Shown here piece by piece: positions 51,276 to 59,912 of a stretch of DNA of 64,000 bases; the first letter of the stretch is position 1, and each line of letters opens with the position of its first letter. Source of the stretch: Oscillospiraceae bacterium (GTDB lineage Bacteria > Bacillota > Clostridia > Oscillospirales > Acutalibacteraceae); the NCBI GenBank assembly GCA_003538135.1, contig DPOR01000003.1, forward strand, positions 29,302-93,301, written 5' to 3'. The notes beneath the pieces were generated by a model. The model searched no databases. It was not told the origin of the DNA and worked only from the letters and a program-made list of their open reading frames with translations. Position numbers and translations under genes: made by a program.

Positions 51276-52130
51276 ATGACAAAACAGCTGCATTCAAGAA
51301 TCGAGAGCTGTTACCCGTCAATGTCCAAGGGACACAGGCGGATAGCCGATTACATAACCGAGAATTACGACAAGGCGGCTTTTATGACTGCGGCGAAGCT
51401 CGGCGACACGGTCGGCGTGAGCGAGTCTACGGTCGTGAGATTTGCGTCTGAGCTTGGCTTTTCGGGCTATCCGAGGCTTCAGAAGGCTCTGCAGGAGGTA
51501 GTCAAAAGCAGGCTGACGAGTGTTCAGCGCATGGAGGCGGCGGGCGGCGAGGATATGCTCGAGCACGCGTTTTCCTCCGATATCGAGACGATAAAGATAA
51601 CCCGCGAAAGCATCTCCCGCGAGGCATTCAACGCGAGCGTCGAGGCGATAAACCGCGCAAGGCACATCTATGTCCTCGGAGTGCGCAGTGCGGCGTCGCT
51701 TGCAAGCTTTGCGGCGTTTTATCTCAATTTTGTCTATGACAGCGTGACCCTTATCGAGCCCGCAGGAACGGGCGAGGGATTCGACCAGGCGTTCAGAATA
51801 AACAGCGACGATGTCTGTATAGCGATAAGCTTTCCGCGATATTCGAAGCAGACGATAAATATGCTGCGCTTTATCTCCGACAGGGGCGCTACGGTAATTT
51901 CCGTCACCGACAGCGAGAATTCGCCCATAGCGCAGTTCGCGACCCATCTTCTTTTGGCGCGCAGCAGCATGGTGTCGTTCGTCGATTCCCTTGTTGCTCC
52001 GCTGAGCCTTGTCAATGCGCTGATAGCGGCGACGGCGAGAGAGAAGAGCGGAGAGGTTTACAACAATCTGAGCTCGCTTGAAAATATTTGGAACGAGTAT
52101 CAAATATATCAGACTCACGAGGATGAGTAA
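51276..52130 (+). CDS. MurR/RpiR-family transcriptional regulator
   Basis: A 284-residue regulator. The N-terminal HTH_6 domain (1-80) includes SKGHRRIADYITENYDKAAFM and SESTVVRFASELGFSGYP, and a C-terminal SIS phosphosugar-sensing domain spans 120-250 (IYVLGVRSAASLASF, SFPRYSKQT). It probably senses a sugar phosphate and controls the divergent GH95 operon through the inverted repeat at 51168-51194. I chose the ATG at 51276 (AAGGTGG 8-9 nt upstream); a start at 51237 lies in the promoter region. Confidence 0.88.
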   Translation: MTKQLHSRIESCYPSMSKGHRRIADYITENYDKAAFMTAAKLGDTVGVSESTVVRFASELGFSGYPRLQKALQEVVKSRLTSVQRMEAAGGEDMLEHAFSSDIETIKITRESISREAFNASVEAINRARHIYVLGVRSAASLASFAAFYLNFVYDSVTLIEPAGTGEGFDQAFRINSDDVCIAISFPRYSKQTINMLRFISDRGATVISVTDSENSPIAQFATHLLLARSSMVSFVDSLVAPLSLVNALIAATAREKSGEVYNNLSSLENIWNEYQIYQTHEDE

Positions 52131-52151
52131 TTTTTTATAAAGAGGTAAATT

Positions 52152-53387
52152 ATGCCCGAAGTGCTTGTGATAGGTGGCGGAGCGGCGGGGCTTATGGCCG
52201 CCGTGGCCGCAGCGGAAAACGGCGGCAGAGTCGTTTTGCTCGAACGAAACGAAAAAGTAGGCCGCAAGATAATGATAACCGGAAAGGGCAGGTGCAATGT
52301 CACAAACGAGTGCTCCGACCTCAACGCCCTTATCTCGTCTGTGCCCGTAAACGGCAGATTTCTTTACAGCGCGTTTTCGCGCTTCATGCCCGCGGATACA
52401 ATGAACTTCTTCGAGTCGCGGCACGTTCCGCTCAAGATCGAGCGCGGCAACCGAGTGTTCCCGGAGTCGGACAGAGCGTCCGATATAGTCGACGCGCTGT
52501 TCTTCGCGGCGAAGCACGCGGGGGTGGATATTGTAAACGGCAGAGCGAAGGAGCTCATAATCGAGGACGGAAAGGTTCGCGGCGCGATACTTTATTCCGG
52601 CGAGCGGATATATTCCGACAGGGTGATAGTCGCTACCGGCGGCAAGTCCTATCCACGCACGGGCTCCACCGGCGACGGATACGAGCTTGCGCGGCAGGCG
52701 GGGCATACCGTGACTCCGATAAAGCCGTCGCTCGTCCCGCTCGAAGCGCACGAGGGCTTTTGCTCGCGGCTTCAGGGGCTGTCGCTTAGAAACGTCTCGA
52801 TAACCGTTGAGGACACAAAGACGGGGAAAAATATATATTCCGACTTCGGCGAGATGCTCTTTACCCATTTCGGCGTGTCGGGCCCCATGATACTCTCCGC
52901 AAGCTCGTATATGCGGCAGATGGAGCGGGGGAGATACAAGATAGTTATCGACTTAAAGCCCGCTCTCTCGGAGCAGCAGCTCGATGCGCGCGTTCTCCGA
53001 GATTTCAATGAAAACAACAACCGCAATTTTATAAATGCGCTGAATTTTCTGCTCCCGAAGAAGCTTGTGCCCGTTATAGTTTCGCTCTCGGGCATACCCA
53101 TGGACACAAAAGTGAATTCCGTCACCCGCGAGCAGAGGGCGAAGCTTGTATATTTGCTCAAGCACTTCACCGTGACCGTCACCGACTTTCGCCCGATAGA
53201 GGAGGCGGTAGTCACCTCGGGCGGCGTAAAGACCTCGGAGCTTGACCCGAAAACCATGCAGTCGAAGCTCATAGACGGGTTGTATTTTGCGGGCGAGGTC
53301 ATAGACGCCGATGCCTACACGGGCGGCTTTAATCTGCAAATAGCGTTCTCGACCGGGCATTTGGCCGGGGAGAGTGCGGCTCAATAA
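52152..53387 (+). CDS. BaiN/HI0933-like NAD(P)/FAD-dependent oxidoreductase
   Basis: A 411-residue flavoprotein with the Rossmann FAD motif VLVIGGGAAGLMAAVAAAE (4-22), the family block GRKIMITGKGRCNVTN (about 38-53), VIVATGGKSYPRTGSTGDGY and the C-terminal GEVIDADAYTGGFNLQIAFSTG. The family (YhiN/HI0933/BaiN) is widespread; one member was linked to bile-acid reduction, but the usual function is unsettled. It sits directly before cmk in a transcript with cmk, plsC and ispH, a common Clostridia arrangement. Confidence 0.9.
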   Translation: MPEVLVIGGGAAGLMAAVAAAENGGRVVLLERNEKVGRKIMITGKGRCNVTNECSDLNALISSVPVNGRFLYSAFSRFMPADTMNFFESRHVPLKIERGNRVFPESDRASDIVDALFFAAKHAGVDIVNGRAKELIIEDGKVRGAILYSGERIYSDRVIVATGGKSYPRTGSTGDGYELARQAGHTVTPIKPSLVPLEAHEGFCSRLQGLSLRNVSITVEDTKTGKNIYSDFGEMLFTHFGVSGPMILSASSYMRQMERGRYKIVIDLKPALSEQQLDARVLRDFNENNNRNFINALNFLLPKKLVPVIVSLSGIPMDTKVNSVTREQRAKLVYLLKHFTVTVTDFRPIEEAVVTSGGVKTSELDPKTMQSKLIDGLYFAGEVIDADAYTGGFNLQIAFSTGHLAGESAAQ

Positions 53388-53410
53388 AGACACACGAAAG
53401 GAAAAATATT

Positions 53411-54076
53411 ATGTCAATCAATGTTGCGATAGACGGCCCCGCCGGAGCGGGCAAGAGTACCATTTCGCGCCGCGCGGCGAAGGAGCTGGGCTTTATCTAT
53501 GTCGATACCGGCGCGCTTTACCGCACGGTCGGGCTCAATGCGATACGAACCGGAGTCAACCTCGACAGCCCCGAGGCGATAGCCGAGAGCGTCAAGGGAA
53601 TATCCGTTGACCTCGGATATGAAAACGGCGAGCAGTCCGTGTTTTTAAACGGAGAGAATGTCTCGGCGTTTATCAGAACGCCCGAGGCGTCCATGGCGGC
53701 GTCGAGAGTCTCCGCCGTGCCCGCAGTCCGTGAGTTCCTTTTCGGGCTCCAGCAGGACATAGCCGCCAAGAACGACTGCGTCATGGACGGGCGCGATATC
53801 GGCACCGTCGTTTTGCCCCACGCGCAGGTGAAAATCTTCCTCACCGCCTCCGCCGAGGAGCGTGCGCGCCGCCGCTATAAAGAACTCATGGAGAAGGGCG
53901 AAAAGGTCGAATACGAAAAGGTACTTGCAGAAATGAAGGAAAGGGATTATAATGATTCCAATCGGGCCATCGCTCCGCTTAAAGCCGCGCCCGACGCAAT
54001 AACGGTCGATACGACTGAGCTGACGCTCGAAGAGTCGATAGAGAAAATAAAAAATGTAATTAAGGAGAATCTTTGA
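53411..54076 (+). CDS. cmk: Cytidylate kinase
   Basis: Phosphorylates CMP and dCMP. The 221-residue protein has the P-loop IDGPAGAGKSTISR (7-20), the CMP-binding YVDTGALYRT, MDGRDIGTVVLP and the lid region ASAEERARRRYKEL. It overlaps plsC by one base. The order cmk-plsC-ispH/rpsA is well conserved in Clostridia. Confidence 0.96.
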   Translation: MSINVAIDGPAGAGKSTISRRAAKELGFIYVDTGALYRTVGLNAIRTGVNLDSPEAIAESVKGISVDLGYENGEQSVFLNGENVSAFIRTPEASMAASRVSAVPAVREFLFGLQQDIAAKNDCVMDGRDIGTVVLPHAQVKIFLTASAEERARRRYKELMEKGEKVEYEKVLAEMKERDYNDSNRAIAPLKAAPDAITVDTTELTLEESIEKIKNVIKENL

Positions 54077-54744
54077 TGGAACCGAAAATCAAGGGTAAAG
54101 CGTTTGATTACGACGATACCAGAGACAGAAAATTTTACGATGCTTTTGTTTGGATGTTTCATCCGCTTGCAAAAATTATCTTTAAGACGCAGTTCGTCGG
54201 CCGCGAAAACGTGCCGAAAACGGGCAGCCTTATAATTGCCTCGAACCATCGCAACTCATACGATCCCGGTCTCATCGCCGCGGCGAGAGTCCGCAAGATC
54301 CACTACATGGCGAAGCTTGAGCTGTTCAACATCACCAGGCTCACCTCGTGGCTGCTCCGCCACCTGAATGCTTTCCCGATAAGCCGCGGAACGGGCGACC
54401 AGCGTTCGCTCAACTATGCTATCCGCCTTGTCGAGGAGGGCAAGGTTCTCGGCATATTCCCCGAGGGCACGCGCTCCAAGGATCCCAACGGCAAGATGCT
54501 GCCGCCCAAGGCCGGCGTTGCGCTCATAGCCAAGGCCACCCATTCCGATATCCTGCCCGCCTGCATCTATTTCGAGGGCAAGAGCAAGTTCCGCAAGAAG
54601 ATGACTATTCGCTTCGGCGAGGTTATCCCCTATGAGGATCTCGGCCTTACGGACGAATCGAATATGGGCGAGATAAAGGAAGCCTCCAGATTCATTATGG
54701 GCAAGATAGGAGAGCTGCTTGAAAAGGGCCATGAAAAGGATTGA
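54076..54744 (+). CDS. plsC: 1-acyl-sn-glycerol-3-phosphate acyltransferase
   Basis: Acylates lysophosphatidic acid in membrane lipid synthesis. The 222-residue protein shows the HX4D catalytic box in NHRNSYDPG, the FPEGTRSK box, and the PISRG and PACIY segments. The start ATG (54076) shares its A with the cmk stop; a TTG one codon earlier is also in frame. It overlaps ispH-rpsA by 14 nt. Confidence 0.94.
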   Translation: MEPKIKGKAFDYDDTRDRKFYDAFVWMFHPLAKIIFKTQFVGRENVPKTGSLIIASNHRNSYDPGLIAAARVRKIHYMAKLELFNITRLTSWLLRHLNAFPISRGTGDQRSLNYAIRLVEEGKVLGIFPEGTRSKDPNGKMLPPKAGVALIAKATHSDILPACIYFEGKSKFRKKMTIRFGEVIPYEDLGLTDESNMGEIKEASRFIMGKIGELLEKGHEKD

Positions 54745-56821
54745 GGTTGCAAAAACCGCGGGCTTTTGCTTCGGAGTCAACCGCGCGGTCGAAATGACCT
54801 ATAAGCTCGTCGAGAGCGGGAAAAAGGTTTCGACCTTCGGCCCTCTGATACATAACCCTGTCGTTATAGAGGATCTTGAGAAAAAGGGCGTTCGGGTGAT
54901 AGACTCGCCCATGGAAGCGCTGCCGGGGACTACCGTAGTCGTCCGCACTCACGGAGTGGGGGCGAGCGTATACCGCAGCCTCGAGGCGACGGGCGCAGAC
55001 ATCTGCGACGCCACCTGCCCGTTTGTCAAGAAAATACACAGGATAGTCGGCGAAAATTCCTCGCCTGATATCCCCGTGCTCATAGCCGGAGACAGCGGAC
55101 ACCCCGAGGTCATCGGCATTATGGGTCACTGCCGGGGCGAATGCTTCACATTCAGAAGCGCCGAGGAGCTCAAAAAAATTATCGAAAATCATCCGGAATA
55201 TTCCGAAAAGAAGATAATTGTCGTCTCTCAGACCACTTTCAGCGTAAAAGAATGGCAGGAATCTATAAAAATAATAAAAATACTATGTACAAACGCAAAT
55301 GTTTTTGATACAATATGTAATGCTACGCAGGATAGGCAAAAAGAGGCTTCCGAGCTGTCAAAGCGCGTCGATACAATGATTATTATCGGCGGCTCGCAGA
55401 GCTCGAACACGGCGAAGCTCAAGGGAGTTTGCGAAAAAAACTGCCCGACTTATCTTGTGGAGCGCGCTGCGGATGTTAAAAATATCGATTTTTCCGCCAG
55501 CGATGTTGTCGGCGTCACTGCAGGGGCATCAACCCCCGCGTGCATAATAAAGGAGGTACTTTGTAACATGTCCGAAATTCTTAACGAACAATCCAAAGAG
55601 CTTGAGGAAGGCGCAGTCGAGCGTAAGACCGATGTCGCTGAGGCGGCTGCCGGTGAGCTCGAGGAGAGCGCAGCTTCCGCACAGCCGGCGGAGGAGGTGC
55701 CTTCCGAAGAAACAGACGAGCAGGACTTCTCCAAGGCTCTTGAGGAGTCCCTGAACAGCATGAACAACGACCAGAAGGTCGTCGGTATCGTTATGGGCTT
55801 CTCGCCCACGGAGATCCAGGTTGACATCGGCAGAAAGCACGCCGGTTACGTGCCGCTGGACGAGTACAGCGCAGACCCCGCCGCAGACCCGAAGAAGGAT
55901 CTCAAGATAGGTGACGAGATCGGTCTTATCATCATGAAGACCAACGATGCAGAGGGCACCGTTATGCTTTCCAAGCGCCGCTATGACGCTATGCAGGCAT
56001 GGCGCGACATCGCCGATGCAGCAGAGACCGACAAGGTCTTTGACGGCGTTGTTACCGATGTTGTCAAGGGCGGCGTTATTGCCGTTACCGAGGGCGTGCG
56101 CGTTTTCATCCCCGGCTCCCTTGCAACCGCTTCCCGCAGCGAGTCGCTTGACAGCCTTCTGAGAAAGAACGTCAAGTTCCGCATCATCGAGGTCAACAAC
56201 TACAAGAGAAGAGCCGTCGGTTCTATCCGTGCCGTCCTCAAGGAGGAGAGAAAGGCTGCTGAGGACGCTTTCTGGGCACAGGCAGAGGTCGGTCAGAAGT
56301 ATACCGGCACCGTCAAGTCTCTTACAAATTACGGCGCATTCGTCGATATCGGCGGCGTGGACGGAATGGTTCACATCTCCGAGCTCTCGTGGAAGCGCAT
56401 TAAGCATCCGTCGGATGTCCTCAAGGTCGGCGACGTTATCGACGTCTACATAAAGGCTCTTGATCCCGAGAAGAAAAAGATTTCTCTGGGCTACAGAAAA
56501 GACGAGGACAACCCGTGGGAGATTCTTCGCAAGAACTATCCCGAGGGAACCGTTATCGACGCCGAGATAGTCAGCCTCACCGATTTCGGTGCTTTCGCAA
56601 GAGTTATCCCCGGCATTGACGGCCTTATCCACATTTCTCAGATAGCGGATCGCCGCATCGAGAAGCCCTCCGACGTTCTCAAGGTCGGCGACAAGGTTCA
56701 GGCTAAGATTATCGGCATCGACTTCGACAAGAAGCGCGTAAGCCTTTCAATCAGAGCTCTGCTCGAGCCCGCCGCAGACGAGGCGGAGGACGCCGAGGCT
56801 GAGGAGACCGAGGCCGAATAA
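54731..56821 (+). CDS. ispH-rpsA: Fusion of HMBPP reductase (IspH) with ribosomal protein S1
   Basis: The 696-residue protein joins two functions. Residues 1-275 are IspH, the Fe-S enzyme making IPP and DMAPP in the MEP pathway; cysteines are in AGFCFGVNRAV, CDATCPFVKK and CNATQDRQKE. A Glu/Ala-rich linker (280-345) is followed by four S1 RNA-binding domains (about 350-660), ending in an acidic tail. This fusion is known in Clostridia. An AAAGGAGGT ribosome site at 55549-55557 lies 10 nt before an in-frame ATG at 55568 (Met280), so S1 (417 residues) may also be made alone. The ATG at 54731 is preferred over a TTG at 54719. Confidence 0.95.
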   Translation: MKRIEVAKTAGFCFGVNRAVEMTYKLVESGKKVSTFGPLIHNPVVIEDLEKKGVRVIDSPMEALPGTTVVVRTHGVGASVYRSLEATGADICDATCPFVKKIHRIVGENSSPDIPVLIAGDSGHPEVIGIMGHCRGECFTFRSAEELKKIIENHPEYSEKKIIVVSQTTFSVKEWQESIKIIKILCTNANVFDTICNATQDRQKEASELSKRVDTMIIIGGSQSSNTAKLKGVCEKNCPTYLVERAADVKNIDFSASDVVGVTAGASTPACIIKEVLCNMSEILNEQSKELEEGAVERKTDVAEAAAGELEESAASAQPAEEVPSEETDEQDFSKALEESLNSMNNDQKVVGIVMGFSPTEIQVDIGRKHAGYVPLDEYSADPAADPKKDLKIGDEIGLIIMKTNDAEGTVMLSKRRYDAMQAWRDIADAAETDKVFDGVVTDVVKGGVIAVTEGVRVFIPGSLATASRSESLDSLLRKNVKFRIIEVNNYKRRAVGSIRAVLKEERKAAEDAFWAQAEVGQKYTGTVKSLTNYGAFVDIGGVDGMVHISELSWKRIKHPSDVLKVGDVIDVYIKALDPEKKKISLGYRKDEDNPWEILRKNYPEGTVIDAEIVSLTDFGAFARVIPGIDGLIHISQIADRRIEKPSDVLKVGDKVQAKIIGIDFDKKRVSLSIRALLEPAADEAEDAEAEETEAE
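55549..55570 (+). promoter_or_regulatory. Internal ribosome-binding site and start inside ispH-rpsA
   Basis: AAAGGAGGT followed, 10 nt later, by an in-frame ATG (55568-55570) exactly where the IspH domain ends and the S1 linker (MSEILNEQSKELEEG) begins. It looks like a retained start of a formerly separate rpsA gene. Confidence 0.7.
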
Positions 56822-56838
56822 TTTAATTCGATTCTCTT

Positions 56839-56878
56839 ATCCGGTTCTTGCCGTTTGGCAGGAGCCGGATATTTTTTT
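56839..56878 (+). terminator. Terminator of the cmk-plsC-ispH/rpsA operon
   Basis: A 14-bp stem (56839-56852 with 56857-56870, two GU pairs) and a 4-nt loop, followed by ATTTTTTT. Confidence 0.92.
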
Positions 56879-56972
56879 GTCTCTGCGGGTTTATTCGGCG
56901 TTTTGCGTAAATTTTGCACAAAACGCGGCGCGCGCGATATTATCTTTTCTATCACGGCGGACGGAAAAAATA

Positions 56973-57001
56973 TTGTGCCGATGAATAAACAGTGGTATAA
57001 T
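56973..57001 (+). promoter_or_regulatory. Promoter of the ParA-like ATPase gene
   Basis: TTGTGC (56973-56978), a 17-bp spacer and TATAAT (56996-57001). The leader runs about 120 nt to the start at 57130. Apart from this and the terminator, the 56822-57129 gap shows nothing. Confidence 0.55.
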
Positions 57002-57129
57002 TATTTTTATAATCGCGTTGCGGGCGATAGGTTCATATCGGCTTTCGAGCAATTGACCGCTCATCTTGTGAGCGCAAAATCAGCCGCCTTTCGGACGGTT
57101 ATCCCTATCGGCGCAGCTTCGGGAGGTGC

Positions 57130-57789
57130 ATGATGAAACGCATAACGCTCGTCTGCGGCCATTACGGCAGCGGAAAAACGAATTTCTCGCTCAATCTCGC
57201 TTTAAATGCGGCGAAGCGCGGCGAGAGGATAACGCTTGTCGATCTCGATATAGTCAACCCCTATTTCCGTACCGCGGACTATAAGGACGAGCTCGAAGCG
57301 GCGGGAGTCAATGTCATAGCCCAGAACCTTGAGGGCACGACCCTCGACGCACCCGCGCTGTCGGCGAGGATGTTCTCCGTTTTTGAGGAGAGCATGGGAC
57401 GGGTCATAATCGATGTCGGCGGCGACGATGCGGGCGCTACCGCGCTCGGACGCTTTTCGCGTCAGCTCAACGAGTCGGGCTACGATATGCTCTGCGTTAT
57501 CAACAAATACCGCAAGTTTATCTCCGACCCCGAGGAAGCGGTTGAAATGCTTGCGGAGATAGAGGCGGCGTGCCGCCTGAAGGCGACGGGAATCGTCAAC
57601 AACTCCCATCTCGGAGCACAGACGACCGCGCAGGATATTCTCGCGTCCGTCCCTTATGCCGAGAAAACCGCGGAGCTCGCTTCCCTGCCGCTCGTGTGCA
57701 CTACCGCGCCCAAGAGCGTTGCCTCGGAGCTCGAGGGGAAGATAGAGAATCTCTGCCCCGTCGATGTGCTTGTGAAGCTCCCGTGGTAA
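57130..57789 (+). CDS. ParA/MinD/CobQ-type P-loop ATPase
   Basis: A 219-residue P-loop protein. Its variant Walker A is CGHYGSGKTNFSLNLAL (8-24). It also has DLDIVNPYFRTADY (switch I-like, residues about 38-51), the Walker B-like IIDVGGDDAGA and VNNSHLGAQTT. It lacks the KGG deviant Walker lysine of ParA and is a conserved uncharacterised type. It often sits upstream of the 2-oxoacid:ferredoxin oxidoreductase genes, as here, so a role in metal-cluster or cofactor insertion is conceivable. Two consecutive ATGs (57130, 57133) follow GGGAGGTGC. Confidence 0.75.
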   Translation: MMKRITLVCGHYGSGKTNFSLNLALNAAKRGERITLVDLDIVNPYFRTADYKDELEAAGVNVIAQNLEGTTLDAPALSARMFSVFEESMGRVIIDVGGDDAGATALGRFSRQLNESGYDMLCVINKYRKFISDPEEAVEMLAEIEAACRLKATGIVNNSHLGAQTTAQDILASVPYAEKTAELASLPLVCTTAPKSVASELEGKIENLCPVDVLVKLPW

Positions 57790-57866
57790 TTTAATTTGAC
57801 CGATCCCGCTCGGCAAGTCAGGAGCGGTGTATATATATTCGGTATTCTTGATTAGGAGGAACAGAA

Positions 57867-58073
57867 ATGGCAAAAGTCACTATCAACGAAAACACCTGCA
57901 AGGGCTGTGAGCTTTGCACAACAGCGTGTCCGAAGCATATTATCAGCCTTGCTAAGGATAAGCTAAACCTAAAGGGTTATCATCCTGCGTGCGTCACAAA
58001 CCCCGACGAGTGCATCGGATGTGCGGCGTGCGCTATTATGTGTCCTGATTGTGCAATAACTGTTGAGAGATAA
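57867..58073 (+). CDS. korD: 2-oxoacid:ferredoxin oxidoreductase, ferredoxin-like delta subunit
   Basis: A 68-residue 2[4Fe-4S] ferredoxin with two CxxCxxCxxxCP-type motifs, CKGCELCTTACP and CIGCAACAIMCP. It passes electrons from the catalytic subunits to ferredoxin. It is the first gene of a four-gene operon with alpha, beta and gamma subunits, 19 nt before korA. 2-Oxoglutarate (Kor) and branched-chain 2-ketoacid (Vor) enzymes cannot be separated by sequence alone. Confidence 0.9.
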   Translation: MAKVTINENTCKGCELCTTACPKHIISLAKDKLNLKGYHPACVTNPDECIGCAACAIMCPDCAITVER

Positions 58074-58092
58074 GAAAGAAGAGGTGTTGAAA

Positions 58093-59157
58093 GTGTCAGA
58101 AAGAGTTCTTATGAAAGGCAACGAAGCTCTGGCAGAAGCCGCTATCCGTGCCGGCTGCCGTCACTTCTTCGGCTATCCCATTACCCCGCAGACAGAGCTT
58201 GCGGCATATATGTCAAAGGTCATGCCTAAAATAGGCGGTACATATCTTCAGGCGGAGAGCGAAATCGCCGCCGTCAACATGGTGCTCGGCGCAGCTTCGG
58301 CGGGCGTCCGCGCGATGACCTCGTCGTCCTCGCCCGGAATCAGCCTCAAGACCGAGGGCATCTCATACATGGCGGGCTCGGATCTTCCGGCTGTCATTAT
58401 CAATGTCCAGCGCGGCGGCCCCGGACTCGGCGGAATCCAGCCCTCGCAGTCGGATTATTGGCAGGCGACAAGAGCGCCCGGCCACGGCGATCTGCATATT
58501 CTCGTTTTTGCGCCCAGCTCCGTTCAGGAGATGGTCGATCTTGTCGGCAGAGCCTTCGATAAGGCGGACGAGTATCGTATGCCCGCGATGATCCTTGCCG
58601 ACGGTATGCTCGGTCAGATGATGGAGCCTGTCGAAATAGGCGAGGGCAGCGGCGGTTCGAGCGTCGAGAAGCCCTGGGCGGCCTGCGGCCACAACGGCGG
58701 ACGCAAGCACAATATAGTAAATTCCCTCTATCTCCAGGCGGCGGATCTCGAGCGCCTCGTCAGAGAGCGCTTTGCAAGATATGCCGTTATCGAAGAGAAG
58801 GAGCCCATGAGCGAGAGATATATGGTTGACGATGCCGAGTATGTCGTTGTTGCTTACGGCGCGTCGGCGCGTGTTGCAAAGGCGGCCGTCCGCGAGGCGC
58901 GAGAGCAGGGCATAAAGGCGGGACTTATCCGCCCGATAACCCTCTGGCCGTTCCCGAAGCAGGCAATGCGCGACGCTGCGGAGCACGCAAAGGCTTTCCT
59001 CTGCGTCGAGATGAGCATGGGTCAGATGATTGACGACGTTAAGCTCGCTATCGATTGCAGCAGACCCGTTGAATTCTTCGGACGCACGGGCGGAATAATT
59101 CCGACCCCCGCCGAAGTCCTTGAAAACATCAAAAAACTTGCAGGAGGCGAAAAATAA
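58093..59157 (+). CDS. korA: 2-oxoacid:ferredoxin oxidoreductase, alpha subunit
   Basis: A 354-residue subunit with the pyrimidine-binding and domain II parts of the enzyme that oxidatively decarboxylates 2-oxoacids to acyl-CoA with ferredoxin. Motifs: RVLMKGNEALAEAAIRAGCRHFFGYPITPQTE, of which GYPITPQTE is diagnostic, EIAAVNMVLGAASAGVRAMTSSSSPG and NVQRGGPGLGG. The GTG at 58093 (read as MSERVLMKG) has AGAGG 8 nt upstream; TTG at 58087 is too close to the ribosome site. Kor, Vor or Ior substrate class is undecided. Confidence 0.9.
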   Translation: MSERVLMKGNEALAEAAIRAGCRHFFGYPITPQTELAAYMSKVMPKIGGTYLQAESEIAAVNMVLGAASAGVRAMTSSSSPGISLKTEGISYMAGSDLPAVIINVQRGGPGLGGIQPSQSDYWQATRAPGHGDLHILVFAPSSVQEMVDLVGRAFDKADEYRMPAMILADGMLGQMMEPVEIGEGSGGSSVEKPWAACGHNGGRKHNIVNSLYLQAADLERLVRERFARYAVIEEKEPMSERYMVDDAEYVVVAYGASARVAKAAVREAREQGIKAGLIRPITLWPFPKQAMRDAAEHAKAFLCVEMSMGQMIDDVKLAIDCSRPVEFFGRTGGIIPTPAEVLENIKKLAGGEK

Positions 59158-59912
59158 TGGCAATCGTATTTCAGAGACCCAAGGCGCTTCTTGATGTGCC
59201 CACCCATTATTGCCCCGGCTGCACTCACGGTATAATCCACCGCCTTGTTGCGGAGTGCATTGACGAGCTCGGTATAGAGGGCAAGACCGTCGGCATCGCG
59301 CCCGTCGGCTGCGCCGTTATGGCATATAATTATTTCGGCTGCGATATGATCGAGGCGCCCCACGGACGCGCCCCGGCTGTAGCAACGGGCGTTAAGCGCG
59401 CAAAGCCCGAGGACGTTGTGTTCACCTATCAGGGCGACGGCGACCTCGCCGCTATCGGCACCGCCGAAACCGTTCACTCCGCGACCCGCGGAGAGAACAT
59501 CACGGTTATCTTCGTCAACAACGCTATCTACGGCATGACAGGCGGCCAGATGGCTCCCACCTCGCTGCCCGGTCAGGTCACTCAGACCACGCCCTACGGC
59601 AGAGACATAAAGACTGCGGGCTATCCCGTAAGAGTCTGCGAGATGCTCTCGACTCTCGACGGCACCGCCTATGCGGAGCGCGTTTCGGTTGACTGCGTCA
59701 AGAACATAAACAGAGCGAAGAAGGCTATCAAAAAGGCTTTCGAGACTCAGCTTGCCGGCAAGGGCTTCTCTATAGTCGAGGTCATTTCGGCTTGCCCCAC
59801 CAACTGGGGACTTTCGCCCGTTGACGCGCTCGGCTGGCTCAGAGAGAATATGCTTCCCTATTATCCGCTCGGCGTTTATAAGGACAAGACAGCAGAGGAG
59901 GAAGCAAAATGA
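59157..59912 (+). CDS. korB: 2-oxoacid:ferredoxin oxidoreductase, TPP-binding beta subunit
   Basis: A 251-residue subunit that binds thiamine diphosphate (GDGDLAAIGTAETVHSATRGENITVIFVNN, the GDGx~27NN motif) and carries the HYCPGCTHG cysteine motif near residue 18. It overlaps korA by one base and korC by 4 nt. FVNNAIYGMTGGQMAPT is typical of the family. Confidence 0.92.
   Translation: MAIVFQRPKALLDVPTHYCPGCTHGIIHRLVAECIDELGIEGKTVGIAPVGCAVMAYNYFGCDMIEAPHGRAPAVATGVKRAKPEDVVFTYQGDGDLAAIGTAETVHSATRGENITVIFVNNAIYGMTGGQMAPTSLPGQVTQTTPYGRDIKTAGYPVRVCEMLSTLDGTAYAERVSVDCVKNINRAKKAIKKAFETQLAGKGFSIVEVISACPTNWGLSPVDALGWLRENMLPYYPLGVYKDKTAEEEAK

Noticed and set aside
51318..52868. A 516-codon minus-strand open frame crossing two genes
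   Set aside because: It spans the RpiR regulator and BaiN-type genes on the other strand and the gap between them; it shows no motif or ribosome site.
57790..57866. TTGACC near 57796 as promoter of korDABC
   Set aside because: No -10-like hexamer lies 16-18 bp downstream, so the operon start point could not be placed.
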